NCBI RefSeq assembly: GCF_001812805.1
Contig: NZ_KV810494.1
Location: 116,526-180,525 of the forward strand
Reading direction: 5' to 3'
Source of the DNA: Corynebacterium sp. HMSC078H07
GTDB lineage: Bacteria > Actinomycetota > Actinomycetes > Mycobacteriales > Mycobacteriaceae
Length of the DNA: 64,000 nucleotides
Shown here: piece by piece, positions 10,368 through 19,438 of the stretch
How positions within the stretch are numbered: the first letter of the stretch is position 1
Layout of the letters: the number at the start of each line of letters is the position of its first letter
Position numbers and translations under genes: made by a program
The notes under the pieces: generated by a model
Databases searched by the model: none
What the model saw: only the letters and a program-made list of their open reading frames with translations
What the model was told of the DNA's origin: nothing

Positions 10368-11666
10368 TTAGACCCGTGCCCACCGCATCGAGTAGAAGCG
10401 CCAGACCACGCCCACCATACGGATAAGGATAAATGCTGCAATGCCGCCCCAGACCCCAGCCAAACCGGCATTAAGGGCATACGCCAGCCACACGCCAGGT
10501 AGGAAGCCCACGAGCACAGACGCTAGGGTCAGCGTGCGAAGGAAGGCGGCATCCCCCGCCCCCAAGAGCACGCCATCGAGAGCAAAGACCACTCCGCCGA
10601 TCACGACAAGGAAGGTCATGATCCACCAGGGGCCAGAAATAACGTCAAGAACCTCAGGGCTGGTGGTGAAAATACGTGGGATAACACCAGAACCCAGTGC
10701 CAGGATGGCGGCAAGAGCAAGGGAGAAAGACGTGGAGTACATCGTCACCTTCGTGCCCACCGTGCGGGCATAGCGCGTGGAACCGGCACCCAAGGCAGCA
10801 CCTGTCAGCGCTTGGGCTGCAATGGCAAGCGAGTCCAGCACGAGGGCGAGGAAGTTCCACATCTGCATCATGATTTGATGTGCGGCAAGTTGCGCAGTGC
10901 CGATTCGGGAAGCCACCGCCGCTGCGGAAAGAAAAGCTACTTGGAAGCTCAGTGAGCGCACGATGAGGTCGCGGCCAAGGACCAATTGGCGGCGCACGAC
11001 GTGCCACTTCACCTCCCATGAACCCGAGTGCTCTCGGCGTAATTCCCACAGGAAGAAGGCGGCAATGATGCCCATTCCCATCACCGTGGCAGCGGCTGAG
11101 CCCGGCAACCCCCAAAAATGAACGAAAATGGGTACCGCGATGGCACCCGGGATCATGCCAGCGAGGGTGAAGTACAGGGGTTTTCGAGTATCTTGCACTC
11201 CCCGCATCCAGCCATTTCCTGCCATCTCAACGAGTGTGAGAGGAATTGCGAAGGCCGCAATGCGCAGCCACTGGGCTGTTCCTTGAGCTGTTTCCGGATT
11301 ACCGGTCAGCCAAGAAGCGAAAACTCCCGCGAAGAGCCACATGATGGTCGCCAAAATCATACCGACACCCACGGCGACCCACGTGGCCTGGACACCTTCG
11401 GCCACAGCTTCCTCGCGTTTTCCTGCACCAAACAGGCGTGACGACCGCGCGGTCGTACCATAAGAAAGGAAGGTGAGCTGGGTAGTGACGACCGAATGCA
11501 GGGTGGCCGCCGCACCTAGCGATGCCAATTGGGAGGCGCCAAGCCGTCCCACGACTGCGGTATCAAGCAAAAGGTACAGCGGCATAGCCGCAAGAACACC
11601 AAGTGCGGGAATGGCGAGGCGAAAAACCTCGCCGGCGGTTACCTTGACTGGTTGCTCGAGCGCCAT
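10368..11666 (-). CDS. dinF: MATE-family efflux transporter (DinF-like)
   Basis: 432 residues with about 12 hydrophobic segments in two similar halves. LLLDTAVVGRLGA near the N-terminus and the paired LAAHQIMMQMW motif of the second half are typical of the DinF branch of MATE exporters, which extrude cationic compounds by Na+ or H+ antiport. The start codon directly abuts the nrnA stop. The position after rbfA-nrnA matches what I recall of C. glutamicum. The transported compound is unknown. Confidence 0.9.
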   Translation of the reverse strand: MALEQPVKVTAGEVFRLAIPALGVLAAMPLYLLLDTAVVGRLGASQLASLGAAATLHSVVTTQLTFLSYGTTARSSRLFGAGKREEAVAEGVQATWVAVGVGMILATIMWLFAGVFASWLTGNPETAQGTAQWLRIAAFAIPLTLVEMAGNGWMRGVQDTRKPLYFTLAGMIPGAIAVPIFVHFWGLPGSAAATVMGMGIIAAFFLWELRREHSGSWEVKWHVVRRQLVLGRDLIVRSLSFQVAFLSAAAVASRIGTAQLAAHQIMMQMWNFLALVLDSLAIAAQALTGAALGAGSTRYARTVGTKVTMYSTSFSLALAAILALGSGVIPRIFTTSPEVLDVISGPWWIMTFLVVIGGVVFALDGVLLGAGDAAFLRTLTLASVLVGFLPGVWLAYALNAGLAGVWGGIAAFILIRMVGVVWRFYSMRWARV

Positions 11667-12629
11667 CTAGGTCAGCGCACCTACCAGCTGTGCAGTAACT
11701 TCCTCAGGGGTACCGTGCGCGGTGTAGCCGGCTGCCGGGACGTGTCCTCCACCACCGAAAGTGAGGGCCACGTCCGCACAGTTAACGGCGGACGATCGCA
11801 GAGACACCGCCCACACCTGGGGAGCCTGTTCCTTAAAAACGACGCCGATATCAGTGCCTTTCAAGGCACGGACGTAATCCACGAAGGATTCAATGGCAGA
11901 ATCTGCGTGGGAGATGACTTCCTCATAGGGCACGAAGAGCACGGCGAGGCGGTGCTCGCCTGCTTCCTTAATGGTGAGCCCAGAAAGCACACGGCCGATC
12001 ATCTGGAGGTCATCGGCAGTATTGGAATCCATGAGCTCAAGCGCGATGTTCTTGGTATCAAGCCCGTAGAGCATAAGGCGCGCAGCAATGTCATGCATGG
12101 CGGGACGCCCCCAGCGGAAGTTACCGGTATCGGTCACTAGTCCCGCATAGAGGCAGTGCGCAATGACCCGGTCAATCTGGACGGAGATTCTATCGAGGAT
12201 ATCCAGCAGCACGACCGTCGTGGACTCGCACACCGGATCCACCACGTTAATCGAGCCAAAACCCTCGTTCGAGGAGTGGTGGTCGATGCACAAAACACGG
12301 CCGGCAGCGGCCATCTCTGCGATGCTGTCCGCTACCGAGCCAGTACGGTCCAACGAGCCACAGTCCAGGGTGACGTACAGGTCGTAGCCCATAGGAAGCT
12401 CATCTACCAACTCAATTTCATCCACAGTCGGAATAGAAAACAGGTTGGCGGAAATATCCCGACGCTGACCGATGACTGTGCGGGTTTGCTTACCGCGTTG
12501 GCGCAGGGCAAGGGTAAGCGCTGCCGCCGAACCCACTGCATCAGCATCTGGCCGCAGATGTGTAATGATGCAGACGCTGCTGGCTTGCACCAGCGCATCC
12601 ACTGCAGCTTCGTAGTTGGTCCGTGACAC
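11667..12629 (-). CDS. nrnA: Bifunctional oligoribonuclease / pAp phosphatase (DHH-DHHA1)
   Basis: 320 residues, GTG start that immediately follows the rbfA stop (TAAGTG), with AGAGGAC as ribosome-binding site. The DHH domain carries ITHLRPDADAVGSA and DHHSSNEG, and the C-terminal DHHA1 domain ends with GGGHVPAAGY. The enzyme removes short RNA oligomers left by PNPase and other nucleases and dephosphorylates 3'-phosphoadenosine 5'-phosphate. Coupling to rbfA is common in Gram-positive bacteria. Confidence 0.93.
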   Translation of the reverse strand: MSRTNYEAAVDALVQASSVCIITHLRPDADAVGSAAALTLALRQRGKQTRTVIGQRRDISANLFSIPTVDEIELVDELPMGYDLYVTLDCGSLDRTGSVADSIAEMAAAGRVLCIDHHSSNEGFGSINVVDPVCESTTVVLLDILDRISVQIDRVIAHCLYAGLVTDTGNFRWGRPAMHDIAARLMLYGLDTKNIALELMDSNTADDLQMIGRVLSGLTIKEAGEHRLAVLFVPYEEVISHADSAIESFVDYVRALKGTDIGVVFKEQAPQVWAVSLRSSAVNCADVALTFGGGGHVPAAGYTAHGTPEEVTAQLVGALT

Positions 12630-13073
12630 TTAGTCCTCTTCCCTATCCGAGGTCTTGTACGGGTTAGCATCACCAGCCGGCTTCGCATTCTCCTTCAGCT
12701 TCGCCAACTCCTCATCTCGTGCACGGGCACGGGCGAGGAGGTCCTCCATATGTGCGGAAGCCTCGGGGACAGTATCAAGCTCGAAGGACAACGTCGGAGT
12801 AAAACGCACTGAGAGCTGGTCACCCACAATCTTGCGCAGCTGACCTCTGGCTCGGTTAAGGGCTTCAGCAGCTTGGTCGAAGTCGGGTTCTGAGTCAATA
12901 TCTTTACCGCGAACGGTGTAGAACACGGTGGCATCATGTAGGTCACCGGTAACGCGGGCGTCGGTGATAGTCACCAATTCGAGGCGGCGATCTTTAATCT
13001 GGCGTTCGATAGCACTGGCCACGATGGCCTGGATGCGCTTGGCCATGCGGGCCGCACGTGCGTGATCAACCAT
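12630..13073 (-). CDS. rbfA: 30S ribosome-binding factor A
   Basis: 147 residues from the ATG at 13073 (AAAGGAG seven bases upstream); the frame extends upstream but without a start signal. It opens [15 protein letters not shown], typical of RbfA, and holds the KH-type core ([12 protein letters not shown]). It binds immature 30S subunits and is needed for 16S 5'-end maturation and cold growth. It follows infB, the usual order, but a strong hairpin lies between them, so it may have its own promoter. Confidence 0.95.
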   Translation of the reverse strand: MVDHARAARMAKRIQAIVASAIERQIKDRRLELVTITDARVTGDLHDATVFYTVRGKDIDSEPDFDQAAEALNRARGQLRKIVGDQLSVRFTPTLSFELDTVPEASAHMEDLLARARARDEELAKLKENAKPAGDANPYKTSDREED

Positions 13074-13160
13074 GGTGATGCTCCTTTGAGTTCTGTTCGT
13101 GATAACTAGTCTAGGATACCGATCCGACACGGCCTGCCGAAACCGCACGCAAAGAACGAC

Positions 13161-13191
13161 GAAGCCCAGCCAGTATTTCTGGCTGGGCTTC
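13161..13191 (-). terminator. Terminator between infB and rbfA
   Basis: 13-bp perfect stem (13161-13173 with 13179-13191), 5-nt loop; on the minus strand it is followed by GTCGTTCTTT. It lies about 28 bp after the infB stop. Confidence 0.75.
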
Positions 13192-13218
13192 AATCACAGG
13201 CGAACCTGTTGTGCGCGG

Positions 13219-15972
13219 TTAGTCGCGCGGGACCTCGACCTCTTCGTAGGCCTGGATGATATCGCCTACCTGAATGTCCGGGTAGGACAGGACCATACCG
13301 CACTCGTAGCCGGCGTTGATCTCGTTGGCATCATCCTTTTCGTGACGCAGCGACTCAATCTTCGCATCGCTGGTGACGACGTTGCCGTCACGCACGAGGC
13401 GAACCTTGCCGTTGCGCTTGACCTTGCCCTCGGTAACCATGCAACCAGCGATGGTGCCGACAGCGGAGGACTTGAACAGTGCGCGGATCTCTGCGGAGCC
13501 AGTATCGCGCTCCTCGTAGATGGGCTTGAGCATGCCCTTGAGAGCAGCCTCGACCTCTTCGATAGCGCGGTAAATCACCGTGTAGTAGCGCACGTCGACG
13601 CCCTCAGCGTTTGCTTCCTCGGTGGCCTTACCCTCAGCGCGGACGTTGAAGGCAATAATGACGGCGTCGGAAGCGGCTGCCAAGGAAACGTTGGTCTGAG
13701 TGACGGCACCAACACCACGGTCGATGATGTTGAGCTGTACCTCGTCGTCGACGTCGATCTCCAGAAGCGCATCCTCGAGGGCTTCGACGGAACCGGCGTT
13801 GTCGCCCTTGAGAATAAGGTTGAGCGTCGACGTTTCCTTGAGCACTGCATCCAGGTCCTCGAGGGACACGCGCTTGCGTGCCTTTGCCTGGAGTGCAGAA
13901 CGCTTACGGGCGTCGCGCTGTGCTGCGATCTGTCGTGCCACGCGGTCGTCTTCAACGACGAGCAGGTTGTCACCAGCTCCCGGCACGCCGTTAAGGCCCT
14001 GGACCTGAACCGGACGGGACGGGCCGGCCTCTTCGACGTCGTTACCAAACTCATCCAGCATGCGGCGCACACGGCCGTGCGAGTCACCGACAACGATGGA
14101 GTCACCAATGCGCAGCGTACCGCGCTGAATGATGACAGTAGCCACCGGGCCACGGCCACGGTCGAGGTGTGCCTCGATAGCAGCGCCCTGGGCGTCCATG
14201 TCCGGGTTCGCGGTGAGCTCCAGCGCGGCGTCAGCAGTCAGGATGACTGCCTCCAGCAACTCATCAATGTTGATGTTGTTCTTAGCGGAGATGTCCACGA
14301 ACATGGTGTCGCCACCGTACTCTTCCGGTACGAGACCGTACTCGGTGAGCTGACCACGAATCTTGTCCGGGGATGCCTCTGGCTTATCAATCTTGTTCAC
14401 TGCCACCACAACCGGGATATCCGCAGCCTTGGCGTGGTTGATTGCCTCGATGGTCTGCGGCATCACGCCGTCATCAGCAGCAACCACCAGGATGGCCAAG
14501 TCGGTCGACTTGGCACCGCGGGCACGCATAGCCGTGAAGGCTTCGTGACCAGGGGTATCCAGGAAGGTAATGGTGCGCTCGCCATCCTCAAGGTCAACGG
14601 TGGTCTGGTAAGCACCAATGCCCTGGGTAATGCCGCCAGCCTCATCCGCACCTTCGTTGGTCTTACGGATGGTATCGAGCAGGCGGGTCTTACCGTGGTC
14701 AACGTGGCCCATGACGGTCACGACCGGCGGGCGTTTCTCCAGAGCCTCTTCGCCGCCCTCGTCCTCACCAAACTGGAGGTCGAAAGACTCGAGCAGCTCA
14801 CGGTCCTCGTCCTCTGGGGAGACGACCTGAACCTCGTAGTTAATCTCAGAGCCAAGCAGCTGCAGAGTGTCCTCGGAGACGGAAGCCGTTGCGGTCACCA
14901 TTTCACCAAGGTTGAACAGTGCCTGGACCAATGCTGCCGGATCGGCACCGATCTTCTCAGCGAAGTCCGCCAGGGAAGCACCGCGACGCAGGCGTACGAC
15001 CTTGCCGCCACCGTCAGGCAGGCGTACGCCGCCTACCTCGTGCTTCTGCTGCTCTTCAAACTCATGGCGCTTCTGACGCTTCGACTTCTTGCCACGACGA
15101 GGAGCGCCACCAGGACGGCCGAATGCACCAGCGGTGCCGCCGCGACGGCCGCCGCGTCCACCGCGGAAACCGCCAGGCCCGCCACCGGGTCCACCGTGGC
15201 CAGGGCCGCCACCGCGACCACCACGGCCACGACCGCCGCCTCCGCCGCCAGGGGCCTTCGACGGCATGCTGGCCGGGTTCGGGTGAGACGGCATCATGGC
15301 TGGCGATGGACGACGACCACCGCCGCCCTTGTTGCCTTCACCCTGCGGGCGTCCGCCGCCCTTGTTGCCACGGGTATCACCCGGCTTAGCGCCGGGACGC
15401 TGACCCTTCGAGCCACCCGGACGCGGTCCGGGGCTTGGGCGATCGCTGGAGCCACCCGTGGAGAACGGGTTGTTGGCTACGCGGCGAGTACCACCCGGCT
15501 TCGGCATGGAACGTGGCGTAGCGCGTTCGCCGCTCTTAGCCGTGCTCTTCTGCTGAGCGCCTGGCTTAGGGGCGCCACCCGGCTTGGGCGCGTTTGCGCC
15601 CGGTTTCGGGGCTCCGCCTGGCTTCGGTGCAGCTGCACCCGGCTTCGGAGCACCACCCGGTTTGGGTGCGCTTGCTCCGGGCTTCGGGGCCGCGCCTGGC
15701 TTCGGGGCGGACGCAGCAGACTTGTTGTCTGCCGGCTTCTTCGCGGCAGGCTTTTTCGCACTCGAACCGGATGCGGCAGGCTTATCCTTTTTCTCCCCGC
15801 TCTGGTCTTCCTTAGATTCGTAGTGCGCACGCATCTTCTTCACCACCGGCGGTTCGATGGTCGAGGACGCGGTCTTAACGAACTCGCCCTGTTCCTTCAG
15901 CGTGGCGAGTAGTTCCTTGCTGGTTACGCCGAGCTGTTTTGCCAACTCGTGTACGCGTAGCTTTCCGGGCAC
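13219..15972 (-). CDS. infB: Translation initiation factor IF-2
   Basis: 917 residues, GTG start with AGAGGAGA upstream. An N-terminal IF2_N motif ([15 protein letters not shown]) is followed by a long Pro/Gly/Lys/Ala-rich region (about 60-330) with repeated PKPGGA units, then a GTPase domain with G1 [17 protein letters not shown] and NKID, and domains II to IV at the C-terminus. IF-2 brings initiator tRNA to the 30S subunit. The nusA-ylxR-infB order is classical. The extended disordered N-terminus is typical of high-GC actinobacteria. Confidence 0.98.
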   Translation of the reverse strand: MPGKLRVHELAKQLGVTSKELLATLKEQGEFVKTASSTIEPPVVKKMRAHYESKEDQSGEKKDKPAASGSSAKKPAAKKPADNKSAASAPKPGAAPKPGASAPKPGGAPKPGAAAPKPGGAPKPGANAPKPGGAPKPGAQQKSTAKSGERATPRSMPKPGGTRRVANNPFSTGGSSDRPSPGPRPGGSKGQRPGAKPGDTRGNKGGGRPQGEGNKGGGGRRPSPAMMPSHPNPASMPSKAPGGGGGGRGRGGRGGGPGHGGPGGGPGGFRGGRGGRRGGTAGAFGRPGGAPRRGKKSKRQKRHEFEEQQKHEVGGVRLPDGGGKVVRLRRGASLADFAEKIGADPAALVQALFNLGEMVTATASVSEDTLQLLGSEINYEVQVVSPEDEDRELLESFDLQFGEDEGGEEALEKRPPVVTVMGHVDHGKTRLLDTIRKTNEGADEAGGITQGIGAYQTTVDLEDGERTITFLDTPGHEAFTAMRARGAKSTDLAILVVAADDGVMPQTIEAINHAKAADIPVVVAVNKIDKPEASPDKIRGQLTEYGLVPEEYGGDTMFVDISAKNNINIDELLEAVILTADAALELTANPDMDAQGAAIEAHLDRGRGPVATVIIQRGTLRIGDSIVVGDSHGRVRRMLDEFGNDVEEAGPSRPVQVQGLNGVPGAGDNLLVVEDDRVARQIAAQRDARKRSALQAKARKRVSLEDLDAVLKETSTLNLILKGDNAGSVEALEDALLEIDVDDEVQLNIIDRGVGAVTQTNVSLAAASDAVIIAFNVRAEGKATEEANAEGVDVRYYTVIYRAIEEVEAALKGMLKPIYEERDTGSAEIRALFKSSAVGTIAGCMVTEGKVKRNGKVRLVRDGNVVTSDAKIESLRHEKDDANEINAGYECGMVLSYPDIQVGDIIQAYEEVEVPRD

Positions 15973-16081
15973 TTGTCTCCTCTTTAATCGTCCTAGGAGC
16001 CAAGGCCGCGGAACACGGCTTGACCCCTAGTTAATGGCTATGGACTTTCATCGCTGATGCTGCTTCATGGTTGTGCGCTCA

Positions 16082-16417
16082 TCAGTGTTCGGTCTTCCTT
16101 TTTAACTCTGGGTCGCACGGGCTAACGCCCGCCGACTGCACCTGCTGCAGAGCAGCAAGGTACTCACGTACGTGACCTGTGTCCACATCAGTGGACAACC
16201 GGAGCGCGCGCCTGAAGGCACGAGTTCGCTCCGCCAGCGCTACTGCTTCCAGATCTGGCGTAATCCACGCTCCCCTTCCGGGCAGCGTGCGGCGCGGGTC
16301 TGGAACGACACGGCGACCTTCAGGATCGTCCCTATCGGCGACGACTCTGAGCAGTTCCGTGTCGGGATGCTTCTGGCGCGTGGCGATACAAGTACGGAGT
16401 CGTTGTCCCTGAGACAT
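16082..16417 (-). CDS. ylxR: YlxR-family RNA-binding protein (DUF448)
   Basis: 111 residues. The family pattern is clear: LRTCIATRQK near the N-terminus, then RVVPDPRRTLPGRGAWI with the GRGA(W/Y) signature. It lies between nusA and infB, its usual place. YlxR proteins bind RNA and in Bacillus act as nucleoid-associated regulators; the molecular role in corynebacteria is not established. Confidence 0.9.
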   Translation of the reverse strand: MSQGQRLRTCIATRQKHPDTELLRVVADRDDPEGRRVVPDPRRTLPGRGAWITPDLEAVALAERTRAFRRALRLSTDVDTGHVREYLAALQQVQSAGVSPCDPELKRKTEH

Positions 16418-16525
16418 CCAACTCCTTACGTTGCGCCGCCACTATTACTACGCCACAGCATTCCTGCATGTGGGCCGTTGTCTAGTCTACGCGAAAACGG
16501 GCCAAACCTTTAATTCCGGCGCGGT

Positions 16526-17542
16526 TTAGTCTCGTGCAGCGTCGGAGTGAATATCAATCTTCCATCCGGTCAGACGTGCTGCAAGGCGGGCGTTCTGGCC
16601 TTCCTTGCCAATAGCCAACGAAAGCTGGTAGTCGGGCACGGTGACCTTGGCGACCTGCGCCTCTTGATCTAGGACCTCCACACGGACAACCTTGGAGGGC
16701 GCCAAGGCATTGCCTACGTAAATGGCGGGGTCCTCGTTGAAATCGATAATGTCGATCTTCTCGCCGCCGATTTCACGCATGATATTGCTCACGCGCGCAC
16801 CTTTCGGTCCGATGCACGCACCTTTGGCGTTGAGACCCTTGGCGTGCCCCACAACAGAGACCTTGGAACGGTGTCCAGCTTCGCGGGCGATGGCGATAAG
16901 CTCTACGGCACCGTCAGCAACTTCTGGAATCTCGAGCTCGAAGAGGCCACGCACCAGTTCTGGGTGCGTACGCGACAACGTGATCTGAACCTTGGCACCG
17001 TTTCGGTTAACACCCACGACATAGGCCTTCACGCGGTCACCGTGCTCGAGTTTCTCGCCCGGTAGCTGTTCGGCCGGCAGCAAAATAGCATCCTGCGAAT
17101 CATGCTCGGTGCCCAACTGCACCACAACGACGCCTCGTTTATTAGCGTGAATATCGCGCTGGACCACGCCTGATACAACCGTTCCGATGAGCTCAGAATA
17201 GGAGTCGTAGGTACGCTCGGCCTCATCCTCGCGCAGCTTGCGCAGGATGGCATCACGTACTGCCTGAGCACCAATGCGGCCGAAATTCTCCGGGGTGTCA
17301 TCGTATTCGCTGATGACCTCACCAGTCTCCGGATCGCTCTCGGTGACGATGACCGCCACAGCGCCGGTATCAGCATCGATGTCCACGCGGGACTTCGTTC
17401 CGGCTGCCTTAGTCTCGGCAGACTCAGTACGGTAATCCAGGTAGGAATACAAAAGGGCACCCGCGATGGCTTCGAGCAGGTCCTTGACGGGGACGCCACG
17501 CTCGCGCTGAATCGTACGAAGTGCCTCTAGGTCGATATTCAC
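16526..17542 (-). CDS. nusA: Transcription termination/antitermination factor NusA
   Basis: 338 residues, GTG start with GAGGAT upstream. An N-terminal RNA-polymerase-binding domain (MNIDLEALRTIQRERG) is followed by an S1 domain (about 130-200) and two KH domains ending with GKEGQNARLAARLTGWKI. The acidic C-terminal repeats of proteobacterial NusA are absent, as usual in actinobacteria. NusA modulates pausing, termination and rRNA antitermination. It lies 3 bp after rimP. Confidence 0.98.
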   Translation of the reverse strand: MNIDLEALRTIQRERGVPVKDLLEAIAGALLYSYLDYRTESAETKAAGTKSRVDIDADTGAVAVIVTESDPETGEVISEYDDTPENFGRIGAQAVRDAILRKLREDEAERTYDSYSELIGTVVSGVVQRDIHANKRGVVVVQLGTEHDSQDAILLPAEQLPGEKLEHGDRVKAYVVGVNRNGAKVQITLSRTHPELVRGLFELEIPEVADGAVELIAIAREAGHRSKVSVVGHAKGLNAKGACIGPKGARVSNIMREIGGEKIDIIDFNEDPAIYVGNALAPSKVVRVEVLDQEAQVAKVTVPDYQLSLAIGKEGQNARLAARLTGWKIDIHSDAARD

Positions 17543-17545
17543 TTA

Positions 17546-18112
17546 TTAATCCTCTCGGGTTGCCGAGTTCTGCTCGGCGAAGTCAAACGTCTGCATAGCC
17601 GCCTCCAGCTCCTGTGCTGAAGGTTGAGCAAATTCAATTTCTACCACTGCACGGGTGAGGTTTTCCAATCGCTGAATCTGGTACTGCACCTCCTTCTTCA
17701 CAGTCGTGATGAGCGCCACTGATTCCCCATCCTCCGATACGGCGCCGATGCGGGCGACGTGGGTGGTATCGGGGGCGTCGACAAGAGCAAAGCCCACCAG
17801 ACGCTGACGGTTACGGCGCCAGTGCCGCGCGGCGGTAAGTGGGAAATCCACGCCTGGAGTCGAGACCTCAAGGGTGTAGCCAGCACCAAAATTGAGCTCG
17901 CCTGCATCTTCCTTCGCATCGAACAACGCAGAGATTTCCTGCGACAATTCCTCAATGACATCGGAGCTTGGGCGCTCGTCACCGTCGACGCGGATGATGA
18001 CCTGTGATTTCTTTCCCGCACGCGTGGTCTTCACGTCCTCAACGTCGAGGCCCCGGGACGCAGCGACCGGTTGCAGGATGTCAGTAAGTTGAGCGGGTGT
18101 TGGGAATGCCAT
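17546..18112 (-). CDS. rimP: Ribosome maturation factor RimP
   Basis: 188 residues from the ATG at 18112, which sits 7 bases downstream of a TAGTCT -10, so the mRNA is likely leaderless. The RimP pattern (SRGLDVEDV, then VIIRVDGDE, and EVSTPGVDFPLT) is clear. It acts late in 30S maturation. It heads the rimP-nusA-ylxR-infB series. Confidence 0.95.
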   Translation of the reverse strand: MAFPTPAQLTDILQPVAASRGLDVEDVKTTRAGKKSQVIIRVDGDERPSSDVIEELSQEISALFDAKEDAGELNFGAGYTLEVSTPGVDFPLTAARHWRRNRQRLVGFALVDAPDTTHVARIGAVSEDGESVALITTVKKEVQYQIQRLENLTRAVVEIEFAQPSAQELEAAMQTFDFAEQNSATRED

Positions 18113-18119
18113 GCGCTCT

Positions 18120-18125
18120 AGACTA
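18120..18125 (-). promoter_or_regulatory. -10 element (TAGTCT) for leaderless rimP mRNA
   Basis: TAGTCT on the minus strand ends 7 bases before the rimP ATG. It is divergent from and only 11 bp away from the plus-strand -10 at 18137. Confidence 0.55.
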
Positions 18126-18136
18126 GGCCACACGGG

Positions 18137-18142
18137 TAGGGT
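18137..18142 (+). promoter_or_regulatory. -10 element (TAGGGT) for leaderless DUF4439 lipoprotein mRNA
   Basis: TAGGGT ends exactly 7 bases before the GTG at 18150, and no Shine-Dalgarno is present. Confidence 0.5.
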
Positions 18143-18149
18143 CTATCGC

Positions 18150-19019
18150 GTGAACCGCCGAGTAGTAGTACCTGCCTTGTTCCTCTGTGCCGCGCCGTGG
18201 CTAAGTGGCTGCCAAGCCACCGATGCCATCGTGGATTATTTTGGACCGCGCGCTGACCCCGCCTTAGCCTCCCTGGCGCAGGCAGCACGTGCTGATTCTG
18301 AAGCTCTGAAGGAGATCGATGCCGATGCCGCGTCGCTGCGTGCACAGCAGGCTGAGGAGCTCTACGCGGAAATTGAGCGTCTGTGTGGGCGCAATGAGGA
18401 AGGCAAAGCCCCACGCTCCTGCGAGGTCGACCACGATATTGAGCCGCGGGAGGCTTCCGATGTTGCGGCCGTGCTTGGCGACGCCTCCGCCGCCACCGAA
18501 GAGCAGATCGACCATGTCGCATCCGAATCCCGAGCACTCGTCGTGGCTCAGGCCATTGCGCTCGAATCCTGGAATGGGGAGGAACCGGGTGATACGCCCG
18601 AGCTCACCACCTCGGAGCAGGATCAGGCAGCGGAACTACTCGAATGGGAATACCAGCAGGTATACGCCCTTGACTTTGCGCGCTCTTATGTCACTCCCGA
18701 TCTGGAGGAAACCATTGACGAGCGCCTCTCCCTGCATGAGCACCGAATCCTGCTTCTGCAGGCGGCTCTCGCGCAGCTCGGCACAGTGCCCCAGCCGGCA
18801 GCTGCCTATGACTCCCCCACCGATGGACTACCGAATGATGCCGACTCCGCTCGTTCCTTCATCGACGAGGTAGCACACAATGACACGTTGAAATGGACCG
18901 ATGCCGCGACGCACGCCGCGGCAGCATCGGAGAGCGACAGCGAGGCTGAAGCCACCGCTGCATGGCAGCGATGGCTCATAGCGGTGGCTGCTCAATCGCA
19001 CCGCTTCCACACCGCCTAA
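18150..19019 (+). CDS. DUF4439 (ferritin-like) lipoprotein
   Basis: 289 residues from a GTG at 18150. A signal peptide with basic NRR and hydrophobic core ends in the lipobox LSGC. The C-terminal third (EWEYQQVYALDFARSYV, then the helical LHEHRILLLQAAL) resembles the DUF4439 ferritin-like helical bundle found next to rimP in many actinobacteria. No function is established for the family. The middle region is acidic and helical. It is divergent from rimP, and its stop lies 9 bp from the DoxX-like stop. Confidence 0.75.
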   Translation: MNRRVVVPALFLCAAPWLSGCQATDAIVDYFGPRADPALASLAQAARADSEALKEIDADAASLRAQQAEELYAEIERLCGRNEEGKAPRSCEVDHDIEPREASDVAAVLGDASAATEEQIDHVASESRALVVAQAIALESWNGEEPGDTPELTTSEQDQAAELLEWEYQQVYALDFARSYVTPDLEETIDERLSLHEHRILLLQAALAQLGTVPQPAAAYDSPTDGLPNDADSARSFIDEVAHNDTLKWTDAATHAAAASESDSEAEATAAWQRWLIAVAAQSHRFHTA

Positions 19020-19028
19020 GCGCGTGGC

Positions 19029-19412
19029 CTAGTTCTTGTCCGCGTACAGCGACCAGGCGTAGCGCATAACAGGAATCTGCAGCGGCAAGCGCACCGCGTG
19101 ATAGATCTTCTTGCCAGTGGACGCCTTGCCACTCGAAAGATCCTTGTACGCCTGATAGAAGTTCGCAGGCCACACCGTTGCCAGCAAAGCAAAGGCGGAC
19201 AGGCCACCAAGCTTGCGCGTCGAGGGGTTGGCCAGCAGCCCACCGGTCACCACCTCCCAAGCACCAGAGGTGAAGTTGTAGAAGCGAGCCGACCCCGGCA
19301 ACTGCGGCGGAATGATCGACTCGAAAGGCTCCGGCTTAGCGAAGTGCATGATGCCCATGGCGGAGAGTGCTCCGGCCATCGGGTACGTCAGTGCGGGTTT
19401 GTGTGAACTCAT
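19029..19412 (-). CDS. DoxX-like membrane protein
   Basis: 127 residues with three or four hydrophobic segments, beginning MSSHKPALTYPM. The pattern GALSAMGIMHFAKPEPFESI and the SGAWEVVTGG segment match the small DoxX-like family of integral membrane proteins. In mycobacteria relatives take part in thiol and redox stress complexes, but no such partner is visible here. Function unknown. Confidence 0.7.
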   Translation of the reverse strand: MSSHKPALTYPMAGALSAMGIMHFAKPEPFESIIPPQLPGSARFYNFTSGAWEVVTGGLLANPSTRKLGGLSAFALLATVWPANFYQAYKDLSSGKASTGKKIYHAVRLPLQIPVMRYAWSLYADKN

Positions 19413-19438
19413 GCCCGCAAGCGTACGCTTCCTGTCAG

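Noticed and set aside
13099..15912. A 937-codon plus-strand open frame opposite infB
   Set aside because: Antisense of the IF-2 gene; the long frame is produced by high GC and the strong third-base bias. It has no start signal and no family motif.
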